DNA of 64,000 nt from Bacteroidales bacterium (GCA_017427985.1 JAFRRS010000024.1:79852-143851); one strand, 5' to 3'; positions 1 to 8,725 are shown, counted from the first letter of the stretch. The notes: a model not told the origin generated them from the letters alone. Translations and numbers: made by a program.

Positions 1-498
1 CTTCAAGATGTTGGCATTCAAGCGTTGACAATCCATGGACGACTCCGCACCACAAAATGGGGCGAGCCTGCCGACTGGACGCTCATCGGGGCGGTGAAAA
101 ACAACCCCCGTATGACGATTCCAATCATCGGCAATGGCGACGTGGTTGACGGAAAGTCAGCGAGATTTTTCAAAGATACTTTTGGTGTTGACGGTCTCAT
201 GATCGGTCGCGCAACATACGGAAACCCCTGGATCTTCAAGGAGATTCACGATTATCTTGAAAAAGGAATCGAAGACGAAAAACCATCCGTAGAAGAGCGC
301 GTGAAAGTGGCGAAAATGCATCTCAACGACTCGTTGAACTACAAAGACGAGCACTACGCCGTCATAGAGATGCGAAAACACTGGGGCTTGTATTTCAAAG
401 GTTTCTCGAACTTCAAGCAATTCAAAATGAGACTAATGGAAGTACCGACGGTAGCAGAAGTTAGTGCGATTTTAGACGAAATAGAGGCGTTTTATTGA
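1..498 (+). CDS. dusB: tRNA-dihydrouridine synthase, 3' part (DusB-like)
   Basis: The reading frame is open from the first base, so the gene begins outside the window; an internal TTG at 25 is not a plausible start. Dus enzymes are FMN-dependent and reduce uridine in the tRNA D-loop in the cytoplasm. The fragment carries the end of the TIM barrel: the strand LTIHGR at the very start, IIGNGDV (the phosphate-binding I-NGD turn) and MIGRATYGNPWIF, the usual flavin-site motif of the DusB group. The last 80 or so residues form the helical C-terminal domain. The stop TGA at 496-498 is the first part of a hairpin array. Family assignment is firm; the choice of DusB over other Dus classes rests on GRA-GNPW and is likely. 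Confidence 0.88.
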   Translation, partial: LQDVGIQALTIHGRLRTTKWGEPADWTLIGAVKNNPRMTIPIIGNGDVVDGKSARFFKDTFGVDGLMIGRATYGNPWIFKEIHDYLEKGIEDEKPSVEERVKVAKMHLNDSLNYKDEHYAVIEMRKHWGLYFKGFSNFKQFKMRLMEVPTVAEVSAILDEIEAFY

Positions 499-630
499 TG
501 TGCCACTTCGTGGAATGTGTTGCCTTTGGCAAATATGCTGCTTCGCAGAATATGTGGGCTTCGCCCAATTGGACGCAGTCCACACATTGGAGCACAGCGA
601 CCACATTACTCACAAAGTGAGTTTCACATT
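498..630. repeat. Array A of three-base-loop inverted repeats with AATGTG spacers
   Basis: This stretch is a chain of short perfect inverted repeats, each with a three-base loop: CCAC-TTC-GTGG, GCC-TTT-GGC, CTGC-TTC-GCAG, GGGC-TTC-GCCC, GGAC-GCA-GTCC and CTCAC-AAA-GTGAG. They are separated by AATGTG or near copies on the left and by CACATT on the right, so the array as a whole is also roughly a dyad. It starts at the stop codon of the dihydrouridine synthase gene. Two related arrays lie at about 33913-34026 and 55111-55206. Function unknown; an RNA structure at the mRNA 3' end or a small mobile repeat are both possible. Confidence 0.85.
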
Positions 631-672
631 AAAATAATTTTACAAAAATTATTATCACATTTAAATTTTTTG

Positions 673-680
673 TACTTTTG
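673..680 (+). promoter_or_regulatory. -7 promoter box of the CAU tRNA
   Basis: TACTTTTG matches the Bacteroidota -7 consensus TAnnTTTG and ends 18 nt before the tRNA. No TTTG is seen at the expected -33 position. Confidence 0.65.
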
Positions 681-698
681 CACCCGGAAATTTTTCCA

Positions 699-772
699 GC
701 TCCTATAGCTCAGTCGGTTAGAGTAGCTGACTCATAATCAGTTGGTCCTAGGTTCAAGTCCTAGTGGGAGCA
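699..772 (+). tRNA. tRNA with CAU anticodon (elongator Met or Ile2)
   Basis: A 74-nt cloverleaf. The acceptor GCTCCTA pairs with TGGGAGC (one G-U pair), the D-loop holds AGCTCAGTCGG-TTAGAG, the anticodon stem CTGAC/ATCAG encloses CTCATAA, and the T-arm is CTAGG-TTCAAGT-CCTAG. Discriminator base A; CCA is not encoded. The paired 1-72 position and lack of three G-C pairs in the anticodon stem exclude the initiator. The CAU anticodon leaves elongator methionine or lysidine-modified isoleucine; the TTGGTC variable region looks somewhat like Ile2. The terminator follows a few bases later. Confidence 0.93.
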
Positions 773-778
773 CAAAAA

Positions 779-821
779 AAACGCCGACAATTTATACAAA
801 TTGCTGGCGTTTATTATTTTT
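779..821 (+). terminator. Intrinsic terminator after the CAU tRNA
   Basis: AAACGCC and CAATTT pair with AAATTG and GGCGTTT across a four-base loop, with one mismatch and one G-U pair between the stem parts. It is followed by ATTATTTTT. It ends just before the AraC-type gene and so separates it from the tRNA. Confidence 0.8.
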
Positions 822-834
822 GCGACATGATTCT

Positions 835-2349
835 ATGAAAAGAATAACATACATATTATTATTTGTTTTCGCGGTTGTAGTGACAGCCAGCGCTGCAAAT
901 GTAAACGACACCATCCACACCCTGCGGGCGGCGATGAGCATCTATGGATACCAGCCTGTGCAAGCGCTGCAGATCATCGACTCTGCGCTCATCGTGGGCA
1001 ACATTGACGAGGTGCAGTCCGAACAGTGCCGGGCACGCATCTATGGCATGACGCTGATGGGCAAACAGATGGACTCGCTGCTTGGTGGACCGACAGATAT
1101 CCGCTTAGATTCGGCGCAGGCCATAGCCTTGCGCCTGCTCACCAACGAATCCATCAAGGCCAGTCTGACAAGACTTCGCGACGTGTATGAGATTCTGGCT
1201 TACACCGAACGTATGCAGAACGACACCATGGGATGGCTCTATCGGTCACGACAGCTGGTCGATGTATGCCGTCAGATAGGTCCGGAGGCGGAGACTGACG
1301 CCCTGCGCACGGAGGCTGAGATCGGCGCAGCGCTTTATGCCATGGGCCATGAAGAAGAAGGCATGGCGAAAGTTGACAGCGTGTTGGCTCTGCTCAGTGA
1401 CAAAGATAAATTTAACGAGCTTGACGCCTTTATCGTAGCCTCACGACGCAAGATTACAATGCTCGGCTCGCGCGACCGCTATGCTGAGACGCTGCCTTTG
1501 GCCCGCCGTATCATAGAACGGCTCGATGACTACGAGTCAAACCCCGAAAGATACCACGACAACAGCCACCGTGAGCCCAAAAACGACCAGCAACGTGCCG
1601 ACTATATCCGTTTCTACCGCAATCAGGCCCAGAATTTTATTGCTGCTGCTTACGCGTCGTTAGGTGATCATGGCAATATGCTCACGGCTTTCCGCCAGAT
1701 AGAAGACGTTGTGCGCGAGGCCACGGCTCGAGAACACATAGCACGCTACAACGCCTTGCAGCAGCAGCTCGAGGCCGAACATCAGCGTGATGCCGCACAA
1801 CGGGCTAAAGAGTCACGCAAAGTGACAGGTTTTGTGAGTCTCCTGATACTTCTGTTCGCCATTTATGTCTTATGGCAGTGGCGCAAAACGAACAAGCAGA
1901 ATAAAATCCTTGTCCAACAGATAAAAGATGCCGTTGAATACAAGGAGAAATATAATGAGCTGAAGTCAACTCCAAACTTCAAACTCCAAACTTCAAACTT
2001 GTCGGAGTTGTCCGACGCCGAGCTATCAGCTTACCTTTGCGCTTTAATCGAAAATGAGAAGCTGTATCTCAATCCTTTGTTTGACCGTCAGACACTCATC
2101 GACCGCACCGGTCTCTCGAAAGAACGCATCGGTGCCGCATTCTCGCATGGCGGCGAACACGCCAGACTCACCACCATTGTTCGCGAGCTTCGTCTAAACT
2201 ACGCCGTTCACCTCATGAACGAAAATCCCGAGATGAGCTTGGAACAGGTGTGCACGGCAAGCGGCTTCTCGAACACGGTTTCATTCTACCGCAGCTTCAA
2301 GACGAAATTCGGAATGACGCCCTCCCAATTCCGTGGAACGAAGAATTAA
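835..2349 (+). CDS. Membrane-anchored AraC-type regulator
   Basis: A 504-residue one-component regulator. The start chosen is the ATG before a clear signal sequence (MKRITYILLFVFAVVV); an in-frame start further upstream would run through the tRNA and terminator. Residues about 25-325 are helical and TPR-like and would lie in the periplasm. One membrane span lies near 330-350 (GFVSLLILLFAIYVLWQW). A charged linker leads to a C-terminal AraC-family double helix-turn-helix (about 395-504), including SLEQVCTASGFSN and FYRSFKTKFGMTPSQFR. Such proteins sense something outside the inner membrane and bind DNA directly. The two tandem secreted genes follow 157 nt downstream, so they are the obvious candidate targets, but this is inference. 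The linker contains a 14-nt direct repeat. The ligand cannot be predicted. Confidence 0.85.
   Translation: MKRITYILLFVFAVVVTASAANVNDTIHTLRAAMSIYGYQPVQALQIIDSALIVGNIDEVQSEQCRARIYGMTLMGKQMDSLLGGPTDIRLDSAQAIALRLLTNESIKASLTRLRDVYEILAYTERMQNDTMGWLYRSRQLVDVCRQIGPEAETDALRTEAEIGAALYAMGHEEEGMAKVDSVLALLSDKDKFNELDAFIVASRRKITMLGSRDRYAETLPLARRIIERLDDYESNPERYHDNSHREPKNDQQRADYIRFYRNQAQNFIAAAYASLGDHGNMLTAFRQIEDVVREATAREHIARYNALQQQLEAEHQRDAAQRAKESRKVTGFVSLLILLFAIYVLWQWRKTNKQNKILVQQIKDAVEYKEKYNELKSTPNFKLQTSNLSELSDAELSAYLCALIENEKLYLNPLFDRQTLIDRTGLSKERIGAAFSHGGEHARLTTIVRELRLNYAVHLMNENPEMSLEQVCTASGFSNTVSFYRSFKTKFGMTPSQFRGTKN
1968..1995 (+). repeat. 14-nt direct repeat, two copies, inside the AraC-type gene
   Basis: AACTCCAAACTTCA occurs twice back to back and is followed by AACTTG. 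It encodes part of the linker between membrane span and DNA-binding domain. The same AACTCCAAACTT word is found between genes near 36510-36532. Confidence 0.85.
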
Positions 2350-2387
2350 GGTATATAACAAACTGTCTTTTTTTATAACAATACGTC

Positions 2388-2412
2388 TTTCAGACTAACC
2401 ATTTGTCTGAAA
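2388..2412 (+). terminator. Hairpin after the AraC-type gene, possible weak terminator
   Basis: TTTCAGAC pairs perfectly with GTCTGAAA across a nine-base loop. No T-run follows immediately, so it may be an attenuator or a regulator site instead. Several TGTCTTT-like words lie around it (about 2374, 2385, 2427) and could be binding sites. Confidence 0.4.
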
Positions 2413-2434
2413 AACGGCTATTATTTTGTCTTTT

Positions 2435-2466
2435 TTTGTATTATTAAAAACTTTTACATATTTTTG
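2435..2466 (+). promoter_or_regulatory. Bacteroidota promoter of the tandem secreted genes
   Basis: TTTG at 2435-2438 and TATTTTTG at 2459-2466 are 20 nt apart, the consensus arrangement for the primary sigma factor of this phylum. The ATG lies 40 nt downstream. Confidence 0.75.
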
Positions 2467-2506
2467 TAGTAAGATTTCAACTTAATATTAACAAAAATTA
2501 TACAAC

Positions 2507-4114
2507 ATGAAAAAATTATCTTTACTTCTTCTGGCTATGGTGGCCGCATTTGCGCTCCAAGCCCAGTGGACCGATGACCCGGCCAACAACAACCTTATTG
2601 GCGACCATGTAAGCTCCTCTACAATTTCTGGAGAGATCTTAACCGTGACAGACGTGGAGACGAACGACACCTATTTCCATTGGGGCTCGCTCCAGCGTGG
2701 CAACGGCTATGCACCTACATTTCAGCGTCTCACTGCTGACGGCACACCAAAATGGGGTCCCAATGGTATCCGCATGACACAGTTAGCATTTCTCGATCAT
2801 TCGGATGGCCGCGCGATAGACATCACTCCCGACCATGACCTGATTGCCTGTTTCTCAACCGCCGACACAGTAACCGTAGCTGTGAAAATCAATACAGACG
2901 GTAACTATGCCTGGGGCGAACAGGGTGTCTTGCTTTTCGGCGGTAAAGGCGGTAGCCGCGCCGAAATCATCGCTGGCAAAGACAATGGCGCATGGGCTTT
3001 AGGCAGTGACAGCTTAAATCTTTACCTGCAATACATCAATGCTGACGGCTCGTTGAATCCTCTCATCACCATCGAACCGGCCACCGATACCACCAAATCC
3101 ACGTTCGGAAAGCTCGTCCTCCGCGATGACAACAGCGTTTTCCTGACCTACGAAAATGTATGGATTGACCCGAATGGCTATTCAAATTGGGGAAGCAAGG
3201 AACTTTATCTCACGGGCTATACCAAAGATGGCACACAAAACACACCTACTGTCATGCTGATGCCAAGGGTTGATTGCGTGACTCCATACTGCCACTATGT
3301 TGAACCCGACGGTTTGGGCGGTGCATACACCTACAGTTGGTTTTCAAACGATACTATTACCTCTGTGATGAGCATACATGTGTTCCATTACGATGCTAAC
3401 GGAAACAGCACCATAAGCGACCCGTATGGTGCAACAGTACACTCTACAGACCATCACCACAACTATACATTACCTTATGTCTCAGTTGACCCCGTCTCTC
3501 ATGACCTGCTCCTTACATACATTAAAAACAATCAGGCTCAGCATGAAGAACAAATGTACATGAACCGCCTTACATCAACTGGCGAGCGTGTTTGGGACGA
3601 TGGTGTTCTGGTTTTTGACAACCCAGAAGATAAAGAGATATATCGTCCTACCATCGCAGCCTTCGAAGACGGCAGTGGTTTCGCCGTAACTTATGGCTTG
3701 GGTGTTAGCTGGACACAAGGCGACCCAAGATGCCACATTGAGGCAAAGGGCTATGACATGAACTGCAATGAATTGTGGGAAACTGAACTGAGCTCATCTT
3801 TCATTATGAGAGAATTTGCCGAAACCATTTCGGGCTTCCACCATGGACAAAACATCATAGCTTGGGCTAATGACGACAACGGCGACATCTATGCCCAAAA
3901 CTTCGGCGTCGACGGCTCAATGGGCCAGGGATTGGATGTGGAAGAAATCTTCGAAGATGAAGAAATCGTCACTATAGTAAAAGTCTTCAACGTCAACGGA
4001 CAGCTTATGCAGAGCACGAACTTGAACGAACTCAACACCGGCGTTTACATCATCCAGGGAGAGACAGAGAGCGGCAAGATTGTGAACAAGAAAGTCGTTT
4101 TAACGAAAAAATAA
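2507..4114 (+). CDS. Secreted protein with type IX sorting domain, paralogue 1
   Basis: A 535-residue protein with a signal peptide (MKKLSLLLLAMVAAFALQAQ) and a C-terminal domain of about 60 residues with the pattern of a type IX secretion sorting domain: VFNVNGQLMQ, NTGVYIIQG and a closing KKVVLTKK. The bulk (about 25-470) has repeated W-G/G-DG strands, as in TPADGTPKWG-like and NTDGNYAWGEQG segments, suggesting a beta-propeller-like fold. No catalytic motif is recognised. The next gene is a full-length paralogue of the same size, 87 nt downstream, and 84 nt near the 3' ends are identical. The pair follows the membrane AraC regulator. Surface location is inferred from the sorting domain; the function is unknown. 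Confidence 0.8.
   Translation: MKKLSLLLLAMVAAFALQAQWTDDPANNNLIGDHVSSSTISGEILTVTDVETNDTYFHWGSLQRGNGYAPTFQRLTADGTPKWGPNGIRMTQLAFLDHSDGRAIDITPDHDLIACFSTADTVTVAVKINTDGNYAWGEQGVLLFGGKGGSRAEIIAGKDNGAWALGSDSLNLYLQYINADGSLNPLITIEPATDTTKSTFGKLVLRDDNSVFLTYENVWIDPNGYSNWGSKELYLTGYTKDGTQNTPTVMLMPRVDCVTPYCHYVEPDGLGGAYTYSWFSNDTITSVMSIHVFHYDANGNSTISDPYGATVHSTDHHHNYTLPYVSVDPVSHDLLLTYIKNNQAQHEEQMYMNRLTSTGERVWDDGVLVFDNPEDKEIYRPTIAAFEDGSGFAVTYGLGVSWTQGDPRCHIEAKGYDMNCNELWETELSSSFIMREFAETISGFHHGQNIIAWANDDNGDIYAQNFGVDGSMGQGLDVEEIFEDEEIVTIVKVFNVNGQLMQSTNLNELNTGVYIIQGETESGKIVNKKVVLTKK
3899..3982 (+). repeat. 84-nt block identical to 5597-5680 (copy 1)
   Basis: Base-for-base identity with the second paralogue from AACTTCGGCG to ACTATAGTAAAA. 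It covers the junction between the body and the sorting domain. The flanks diverge at once on both sides, as expected from recent gene conversion. Confidence 0.95.
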
Positions 4115-4201
4115 ACCAATACGACGGAAGCAGAACCGCTGTCGGCGGTGCCGTTATCAATTAAGTTGAATTCATCTTTTATTTGAATACTAATTACTAT
4201 T

Positions 4202-5809
4202 ATGAGAAAATTATCTTTACTGTTCATGGCAATGGTAGCCGCATTTGCGCTACAAGCCCAGTGGACCGACAACCCGGCCCAAAACAGCATCATCGCTATC
4301 AATGACACTACACAAAGCATCACAGTCACCGACATCCGCACCATGACCGACGCGGTGACCAACGACACTTACGTCCAATGGCTCTCTATGGGGGGCGGCA
4401 ACGGCTTTGCCCCTACATTGCAACGTCTCACCGCTGACGGCACGCCGCAATGGGGCGAAAGCGGCATCCGCTTCAGTCAATTCAATTTCTCTACTCATTC
4501 GGCAGGTGTCTCTTTGGCCATCACCCCCAACCATGATGTTTTGAGCTGTTTCTCCACTGCCGACCACGTAACCGTGGCTTTGCGTTTCCATCCCGACGGC
4601 ACCTACGCCTGGGGCGAACAAGGCATCACCCTTTTCGGCGGCAACGGCGGTTATCGTGCTGAAATCATCGCCGGCAGCGACGGCGGCGCATGGACTTTAG
4701 GATCTGACAACGAAAATCTTTATCTGCAATATGTCAACGCCGACGGCACATTGAACCCGCTCATCACCCTCGAACCGGATAACGACACCATCCAATACAT
4801 GTTCGGGAAACTCACTCTCCGCGATGACAACAGCGTTTTCCTGACCTACGAACATATATGGGTCCAACCGGGTTCCTATTCAAATTGGGGAACCAAGGAG
4901 ATTCATCTCACCGGCTACGCCGTTGATGGCACACAAACCATTTCCGATGTCGTGTTGTTGCCAATGGTGGATTGCATAACCACATACAACCACTCTGTGG
5001 AACCAGACGGCTTGGGCGGTGCATACGCCTACATATCAGTTGTATGCGATTCCATAATTCCTACGTTCAAAACCCTTGTGTTCCACCACGATGCCAATGG
5101 CAGCAACACCATCAGCGACCCATACGGAGCCAATGTACACTCCGATGACCCTCATCACTACTATATAAGTCCTTATGTCTCTGTTGATCCCGTCACTCAT
5201 GACCTGCTCATCGCCTATTTACAGACAAATACAGATCATAACGAGAACAAAGTATATGCCAACCGCATCACTGCCACAGGCGAGCGCGTTTGGGACGAAG
5301 GTTTATTGGTTTACGAAGCAGGAGATCCACTCTATGCACTCTCCACTCCAAGCATTTCCGCTTTCGAAGACGGCAGCGGGTTTGCTGTGACCTATTTCAG
5401 ACTCGACGATAACTGGGATACCAAAAAATACACTATTGAGGCGGCTGGCTATGACATAAACTGCAATGTGTTGTGGAACAAACAACTCTGTTCCAACAAT
5501 TATGCCAAGACTCTTCCCGAAACAATCTCTGGCTTCCATAACGGACAAAACATAATAGCATGGGGCAAATTAGACAAGAACATAATCTACGGCCAGAACT
5601 TCGGCGTCGACGGCTCAATGGGCCAGGGATTGGATGTGGAAGAAATCTTCGAAGATGAAGAAATCGTCACTATAGTAAAAATCTACAACGTCAACGGACA
5701 GGTCATGCAATGCAATGACTTGAACCAGCTCAACACCGGTGTCTACATCATCCAGGGAACAACAGAAAGCGGAAAAACGATAAACAAGAAAATCGTCGTC
5801 GCGAAATAA
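4202..5809 (+). CDS. Secreted protein with type IX sorting domain, paralogue 2
   Basis: Also 535 residues, colinear with its upstream neighbour throughout: signal peptide MRKLSLLFMAMVAAFALQAQ, the same W-G and DG strand repeats, and a sorting domain with IYNVNGQVMQ and NTGVYIIQG. Divergence is concentrated in the N-terminal 60 residues and in the middle loops, while the end of the body is kept identical at DNA level. The short gap to paralogue 1 contains no clear promoter, only a weak ACCGC/GCGGT dyad near 4135-4149, so the pair is probably cotranscribed. A strong terminator follows. Probably a recent tandem duplication of a surface protein; molecular role unknown. Confidence 0.8.
   Translation: MRKLSLLFMAMVAAFALQAQWTDNPAQNSIIAINDTTQSITVTDIRTMTDAVTNDTYVQWLSMGGGNGFAPTLQRLTADGTPQWGESGIRFSQFNFSTHSAGVSLAITPNHDVLSCFSTADHVTVALRFHPDGTYAWGEQGITLFGGNGGYRAEIIAGSDGGAWTLGSDNENLYLQYVNADGTLNPLITLEPDNDTIQYMFGKLTLRDDNSVFLTYEHIWVQPGSYSNWGTKEIHLTGYAVDGTQTISDVVLLPMVDCITTYNHSVEPDGLGGAYAYISVVCDSIIPTFKTLVFHHDANGSNTISDPYGANVHSDDPHHYYISPYVSVDPVTHDLLIAYLQTNTDHNENKVYANRITATGERVWDEGLLVYEAGDPLYALSTPSISAFEDGSGFAVTYFRLDDNWDTKKYTIEAAGYDINCNVLWNKQLCSNNYAKTLPETISGFHNGQNIIAWGKLDKNIIYGQNFGVDGSMGQGLDVEEIFEDEEIVTIVKIYNVNGQVMQCNDLNQLNTGVYIIQGTTESGKTINKKIVVAK
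5597..5680 (+). repeat. 84-nt block identical to 3899-3982 (copy 2)
   Basis: Second copy of the exact block shared by the two paralogues; a substrate for recombination that would delete or duplicate one gene. Confidence 0.95.
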
Positions 5810-5830
5810 TTCCTTATAGGAATAATATTT

Positions 5831-5884
5831 AAAAGCTGAAATCAGACCAGAAATACATTTCTAAAGTCTGATTTCAGCTTTTTT
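5831..5884 (+). terminator. Strong intrinsic terminator after the tandem secreted genes
   Basis: A 17-bp perfect stem: AAAAGCTGAAATCAGAC pairs with GTCTGATTTCAGCTTTT across an 18-base loop, and the T-run lies in the right arm. The A-rich left arm makes it usable from both directions. Confidence 0.93.
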
Positions 5885-5896
5885 CAAAAAATTTGC

Positions 5897-5904
5897 TATT
5901 TTTG
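5897..5904 (+). promoter_or_regulatory. -7 box upstream of thiL
   Basis: TATTTTTG, 20 nt before the thiL ATG; no good -33 TTTG because the terminator occupies that place. Confidence 0.55.
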
Positions 5905-5924
5905 CATAAAATTTTATCACAAAA

Positions 5925-6959
5925 ATGGCAGATCAGGAAAACATCACCAATCTCTCGGAATTGGGCGAGTTCGCACTCATCGACAAGCTCGTCAAAAACG
6001 TCAAGATTTACAACGACTCAACAATGAAAGCAGTCGGCGACGACGCAGCCGTTATCGACCATAAAGACGAGCAGACGCTTGTCTCCGTTGACATTCTCTG
6101 CGAAGGCGTGCACTTCGACATGACGTATTGCCCGCTGAAACATCTCGGCTACAAGGCAGCTGTGGTCAACTTCTCGGATATCTATGCGATGAACGGCACC
6201 CCCACCCAGATTGTCGTTGGACTCGGCATCAGCAGCAAATATTCCGTAGAGGCTATTGAAGAGATTTACCGTGGCATCCGTCTGGCTTGCGACCGTTACC
6301 ACGTCGATCTGGTAGGCGGTGACACAACAGCTTCAAAATCAGGACTTTTCATCTCGGTGACGGTGATTGGTAAAGCGAAAAAAGAAGACATCGTCTATCG
6401 TAGCGGAGCAAAACCTAACGACCTACTTTGCGTGAGTGGAAACCTCGGCGCAGCTTATACCGGATTGCTAATCCTCGAACGTGAAAAAGCAGCTTTCATG
6501 GCCGACCCGAACATGCAACCTGAATTTGCCGGATACGATTACATTCTTGAGCGTCAGCTGAAACCTGAAGCTCGTCGCGATATCGTTGAAAAACTCAAGG
6601 AAATCAAGGTGAAACCGACTTCGATGATTGACATTTCCGACGGTCTGGCTTCTGAAGTTCTGCATCTCTGCAAAGAATCGAAGGTGGGATGCCAAGTCTA
6701 TGAAGACCGTATCCCAATGAACCAGAAGACGATACAGACCGCGAAAGATTTCAACATTGTACCTAGTATTGCAGCTCTAAATGGCGGCGAAGACTACGAA
6801 CTTTTGTTCACCATTGCACAAAGCGACTACGAGAAAGTGAAGGATTTGGACGATGTCCGCATCATCGGATATATGACCGCCGACGAAGGCCAAGCCAACC
6901 TAATCACACCTGATAATCATCAGATTCCGATAGAGGCTCAAGGTTTTAAACATTTTTAA
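5925..6959 (+). CDS. thiL: Thiamine-monophosphate kinase
   Basis: Phosphorylates thiamine monophosphate to the pyrophosphate coenzyme using ATP, the last step of thiamine pyrophosphate synthesis, in the cytoplasm. The 344 residues match the family length. The PurM-like N-terminal half has GELALIDKL-like (GEFALIDKL), VGDDAAV with the magnesium-binding aspartates, VDILCEGVHFD and VNFSDIYAMNGTP. VGGDTTAS follows, then the C-terminal half with MIDISDGLASE and ALNGGEDYELLF. The start fits a -7 box 20 nt upstream. The stop overlaps the uvrC ATG by one base (TAATG), so the two are translationally linked even though their functions are unrelated. Confidence 0.95.
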   Translation: MADQENITNLSELGEFALIDKLVKNVKIYNDSTMKAVGDDAAVIDHKDEQTLVSVDILCEGVHFDMTYCPLKHLGYKAAVVNFSDIYAMNGTPTQIVVGLGISSKYSVEAIEEIYRGIRLACDRYHVDLVGGDTTASKSGLFISVTVIGKAKKEDIVYRSGAKPNDLLCVSGNLGAAYTGLLILEREKAAFMADPNMQPEFAGYDYILERQLKPEARRDIVEKLKEIKVKPTSMIDISDGLASEVLHLCKESKVGCQVYEDRIPMNQKTIQTAKDFNIVPSIAALNGGEDYELLFTIAQSDYEKVKDLDDVRIIGYMTADEGQANLITPDNHQIPIEAQGFKHF

Positions 6960-8725
6960 TGAACGACAAAATAACCTCGATCCTAAAAACCATCCCGACT
7001 TCCCCGGGAGTTTACCAGTACTTCGATGAGACTGGCGAGATTATTTATGTCGGCAAAGCAAAGAACCTAAAGCGCAGAGTATCAAGCTATTTCAACAAAG
7101 AGCAGACCGGCAAGACTCGTCTTCTTGTCAGCAAAATAGCTGATATCAGATTTACTGTTGTGGGCAGCGAAGCAGAGGCGTTTCTTCTCGAAAACAACTT
7201 CATCAAGCAGTACAAGCCGCGCTACAACATAATGCTCAAGGACGACAAGACCTATCCTTGGATTTGCATTAAAAACGAGCGTTTCCCGCGTGTTTTCCTC
7301 ACCAGAAAAAAGGTCAACGACGGCTCGCTTTATTACGGCCCCTACCCTTCCGTGATGACTGCAAGAACGCTTCTTGACATTTTGAAACAGGTTTATCCAC
7401 TAAGAACTTGCAAGCATTTTCTCAACCGCCCCTGTCTCGAATATCATATCGGCAACTGTAAGGCTCCGTGCACCAACCTTATCTCCGAAGAGGATTATAA
7501 CTCCATGATTTTCAATGTAAAAGAAGTTATAAAAGGGAATATCAATGGAGTTTTGAAAGACCTGAAAACTCAGATGATGGACCACGCCTCACGTCTCGAA
7601 TTTGAGCAGGCGCAACTCATCAAGCGGAAATATGACCTTCTCGAAAACTATCACGCTCGCTCAATTGTGAGCAGCAACACGCTTCACGACATGGAGGTAT
7701 TCTCATTCGACGATGCCGACAACTCATTCTATGTCAATTACATGCGCATCATCCAAGGTGCGATAATTCAGTCGTTCTCCATCGAGATGAAAAGACGTTT
7801 GGAAGAGACTCAAGAAGAACTTTTATCATTGGCAATCATTGAGTTACGCCAACGTTTTGAAAGTTCAGTCCGCGAAATCATAGTGCCTCTGAAACTTGAC
7901 ATGGAGCTCGAAAACGTAAAGTTCACCATCCCGAAAAAAGGTGAGAAATTCGAGATTCTGGCTCTTTCAACACGAAACGCCAAGCAATATCGTGCCGAGA
8001 CCGAGAAACTGCGCTCCCTCGTCGACCCAGAGCGTCATTCAAAACGTATCTTGTCGGAGCTTCAAAAAGACTTGCATCTTCCTGAACCGCCAGCGGTCAT
8101 TGAGTGTTTCGACAATTCCAACTTCCAAGGCGACTACGCCGTGGCGGGCATGGTGCAGTTCGTCAACGGCAAGCCAAACAAAGCCGGCTACCGTCATTTC
8201 AACATCAAAACGGTGGAAGGTCCCGACGACTACGCCTCGATGCGCGAGGTGGTGCGCCGCCGCTATTCACGCCTCGTGGAAGAAGGCAAAGAGCTGCCGA
8301 ACCTTATCATCACTGACGGCGGCAAAGGTCAGATGGAGGTCGTTCGTCAAGTGATTGAAGACGAACTTCACCTCGAAATCCCGATTGCTGGCTTGGCAAA
8401 AGACGACCGCCACCGCACCAACGAGCTTTTGTTTGGTTTCCCGCCAAAAACAGTGCAAATCAAGCCAAACTCCGAGGTTTTCAGGCTGTTGACACACATC
8501 CAGGATGAAGTGCACCGCTTTGCAATCACGTTCCATCGCAAGAAATTCCAGAAAGGCTTCGTGCATTCCGAGCTCAACGACATCAAGGGAATTGGAAAAA
8601 CCACAGCCGAGAAACTCCTTCTCGAAATGAAATCCGTTAAAAATATAAAAGAAGCTGATTTACAAAAGCTTAGCGAGATTATCGGTCAAGCCAAGGCTAA
8701 GATAGTGTACGAGCATTTTCATTAA
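6959..8725 (+). CDS. uvrC: Excinuclease ABC subunit C
   Basis: The nuclease subunit of nucleotide excision repair; it cuts on both sides of a lesion held by UvrB. Order of parts in 588 residues: GIY-YIG domain (about 10-95: SPGVYQYFDETG, IIYVGKAKNLKRRV), a cysteine-bearing segment (CKHFLNRPCLEYHIGNCKAPC), the UVR helix that binds UvrB (about 200-235), the RNase H-like nuclease domain with IECFDNSN carrying a catalytic aspartate and DEVHRFAI carrying the histidine, and a helix-hairpin-helix (DIKGIGKTTAEKLL). All catalytic positions are present. It begins with the ATG overlapping the thiL stop and its end overlaps the facing lipoprotein gene by 4 bp. Confidence 0.97.
   Translation: MNDKITSILKTIPTSPGVYQYFDETGEIIYVGKAKNLKRRVSSYFNKEQTGKTRLLVSKIADIRFTVVGSEAEAFLLENNFIKQYKPRYNIMLKDDKTYPWICIKNERFPRVFLTRKKVNDGSLYYGPYPSVMTARTLLDILKQVYPLRTCKHFLNRPCLEYHIGNCKAPCTNLISEEDYNSMIFNVKEVIKGNINGVLKDLKTQMMDHASRLEFEQAQLIKRKYDLLENYHARSIVSSNTLHDMEVFSFDDADNSFYVNYMRIIQGAIIQSFSIEMKRRLEETQEELLSLAIIELRQRFESSVREIIVPLKLDMELENVKFTIPKKGEKFEILALSTRNAKQYRAETEKLRSLVDPERHSKRILSELQKDLHLPEPPAVIECFDNSNFQGDYAVAGMVQFVNGKPNKAGYRHFNIKTVEGPDDYASMREVVRRRYSRLVEEGKELPNLIITDGGKGQMEVVRQVIEDELHLEIPIAGLAKDDRHRTNELLFGFPPKTVQIKPNSEVFRLLTHIQDEVHRFAITFHRKKFQKGFVHSELNDIKGIGKTTAEKLLLEMKSVKNIKEADLQKLSEIIGQAKAKIVYEHFH

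Noticed and set aside
498..630. CRISPR array or integron attC sites
   Set aside because: Repeats are short palindromes with three-base loops and no spacers of constant length; no cas or integrase gene nearby.
742..834. Longer N-terminus for the AraC-type regulator
   Set aside because: It would be translated from inside the tRNA and across the terminator; the signal peptide starts at 835.
5820..5924. Thiamine riboswitch before thiL
   Set aside because: The interval is used by a terminator and a -7 box; no conserved TPP-aptamer segments are visible.
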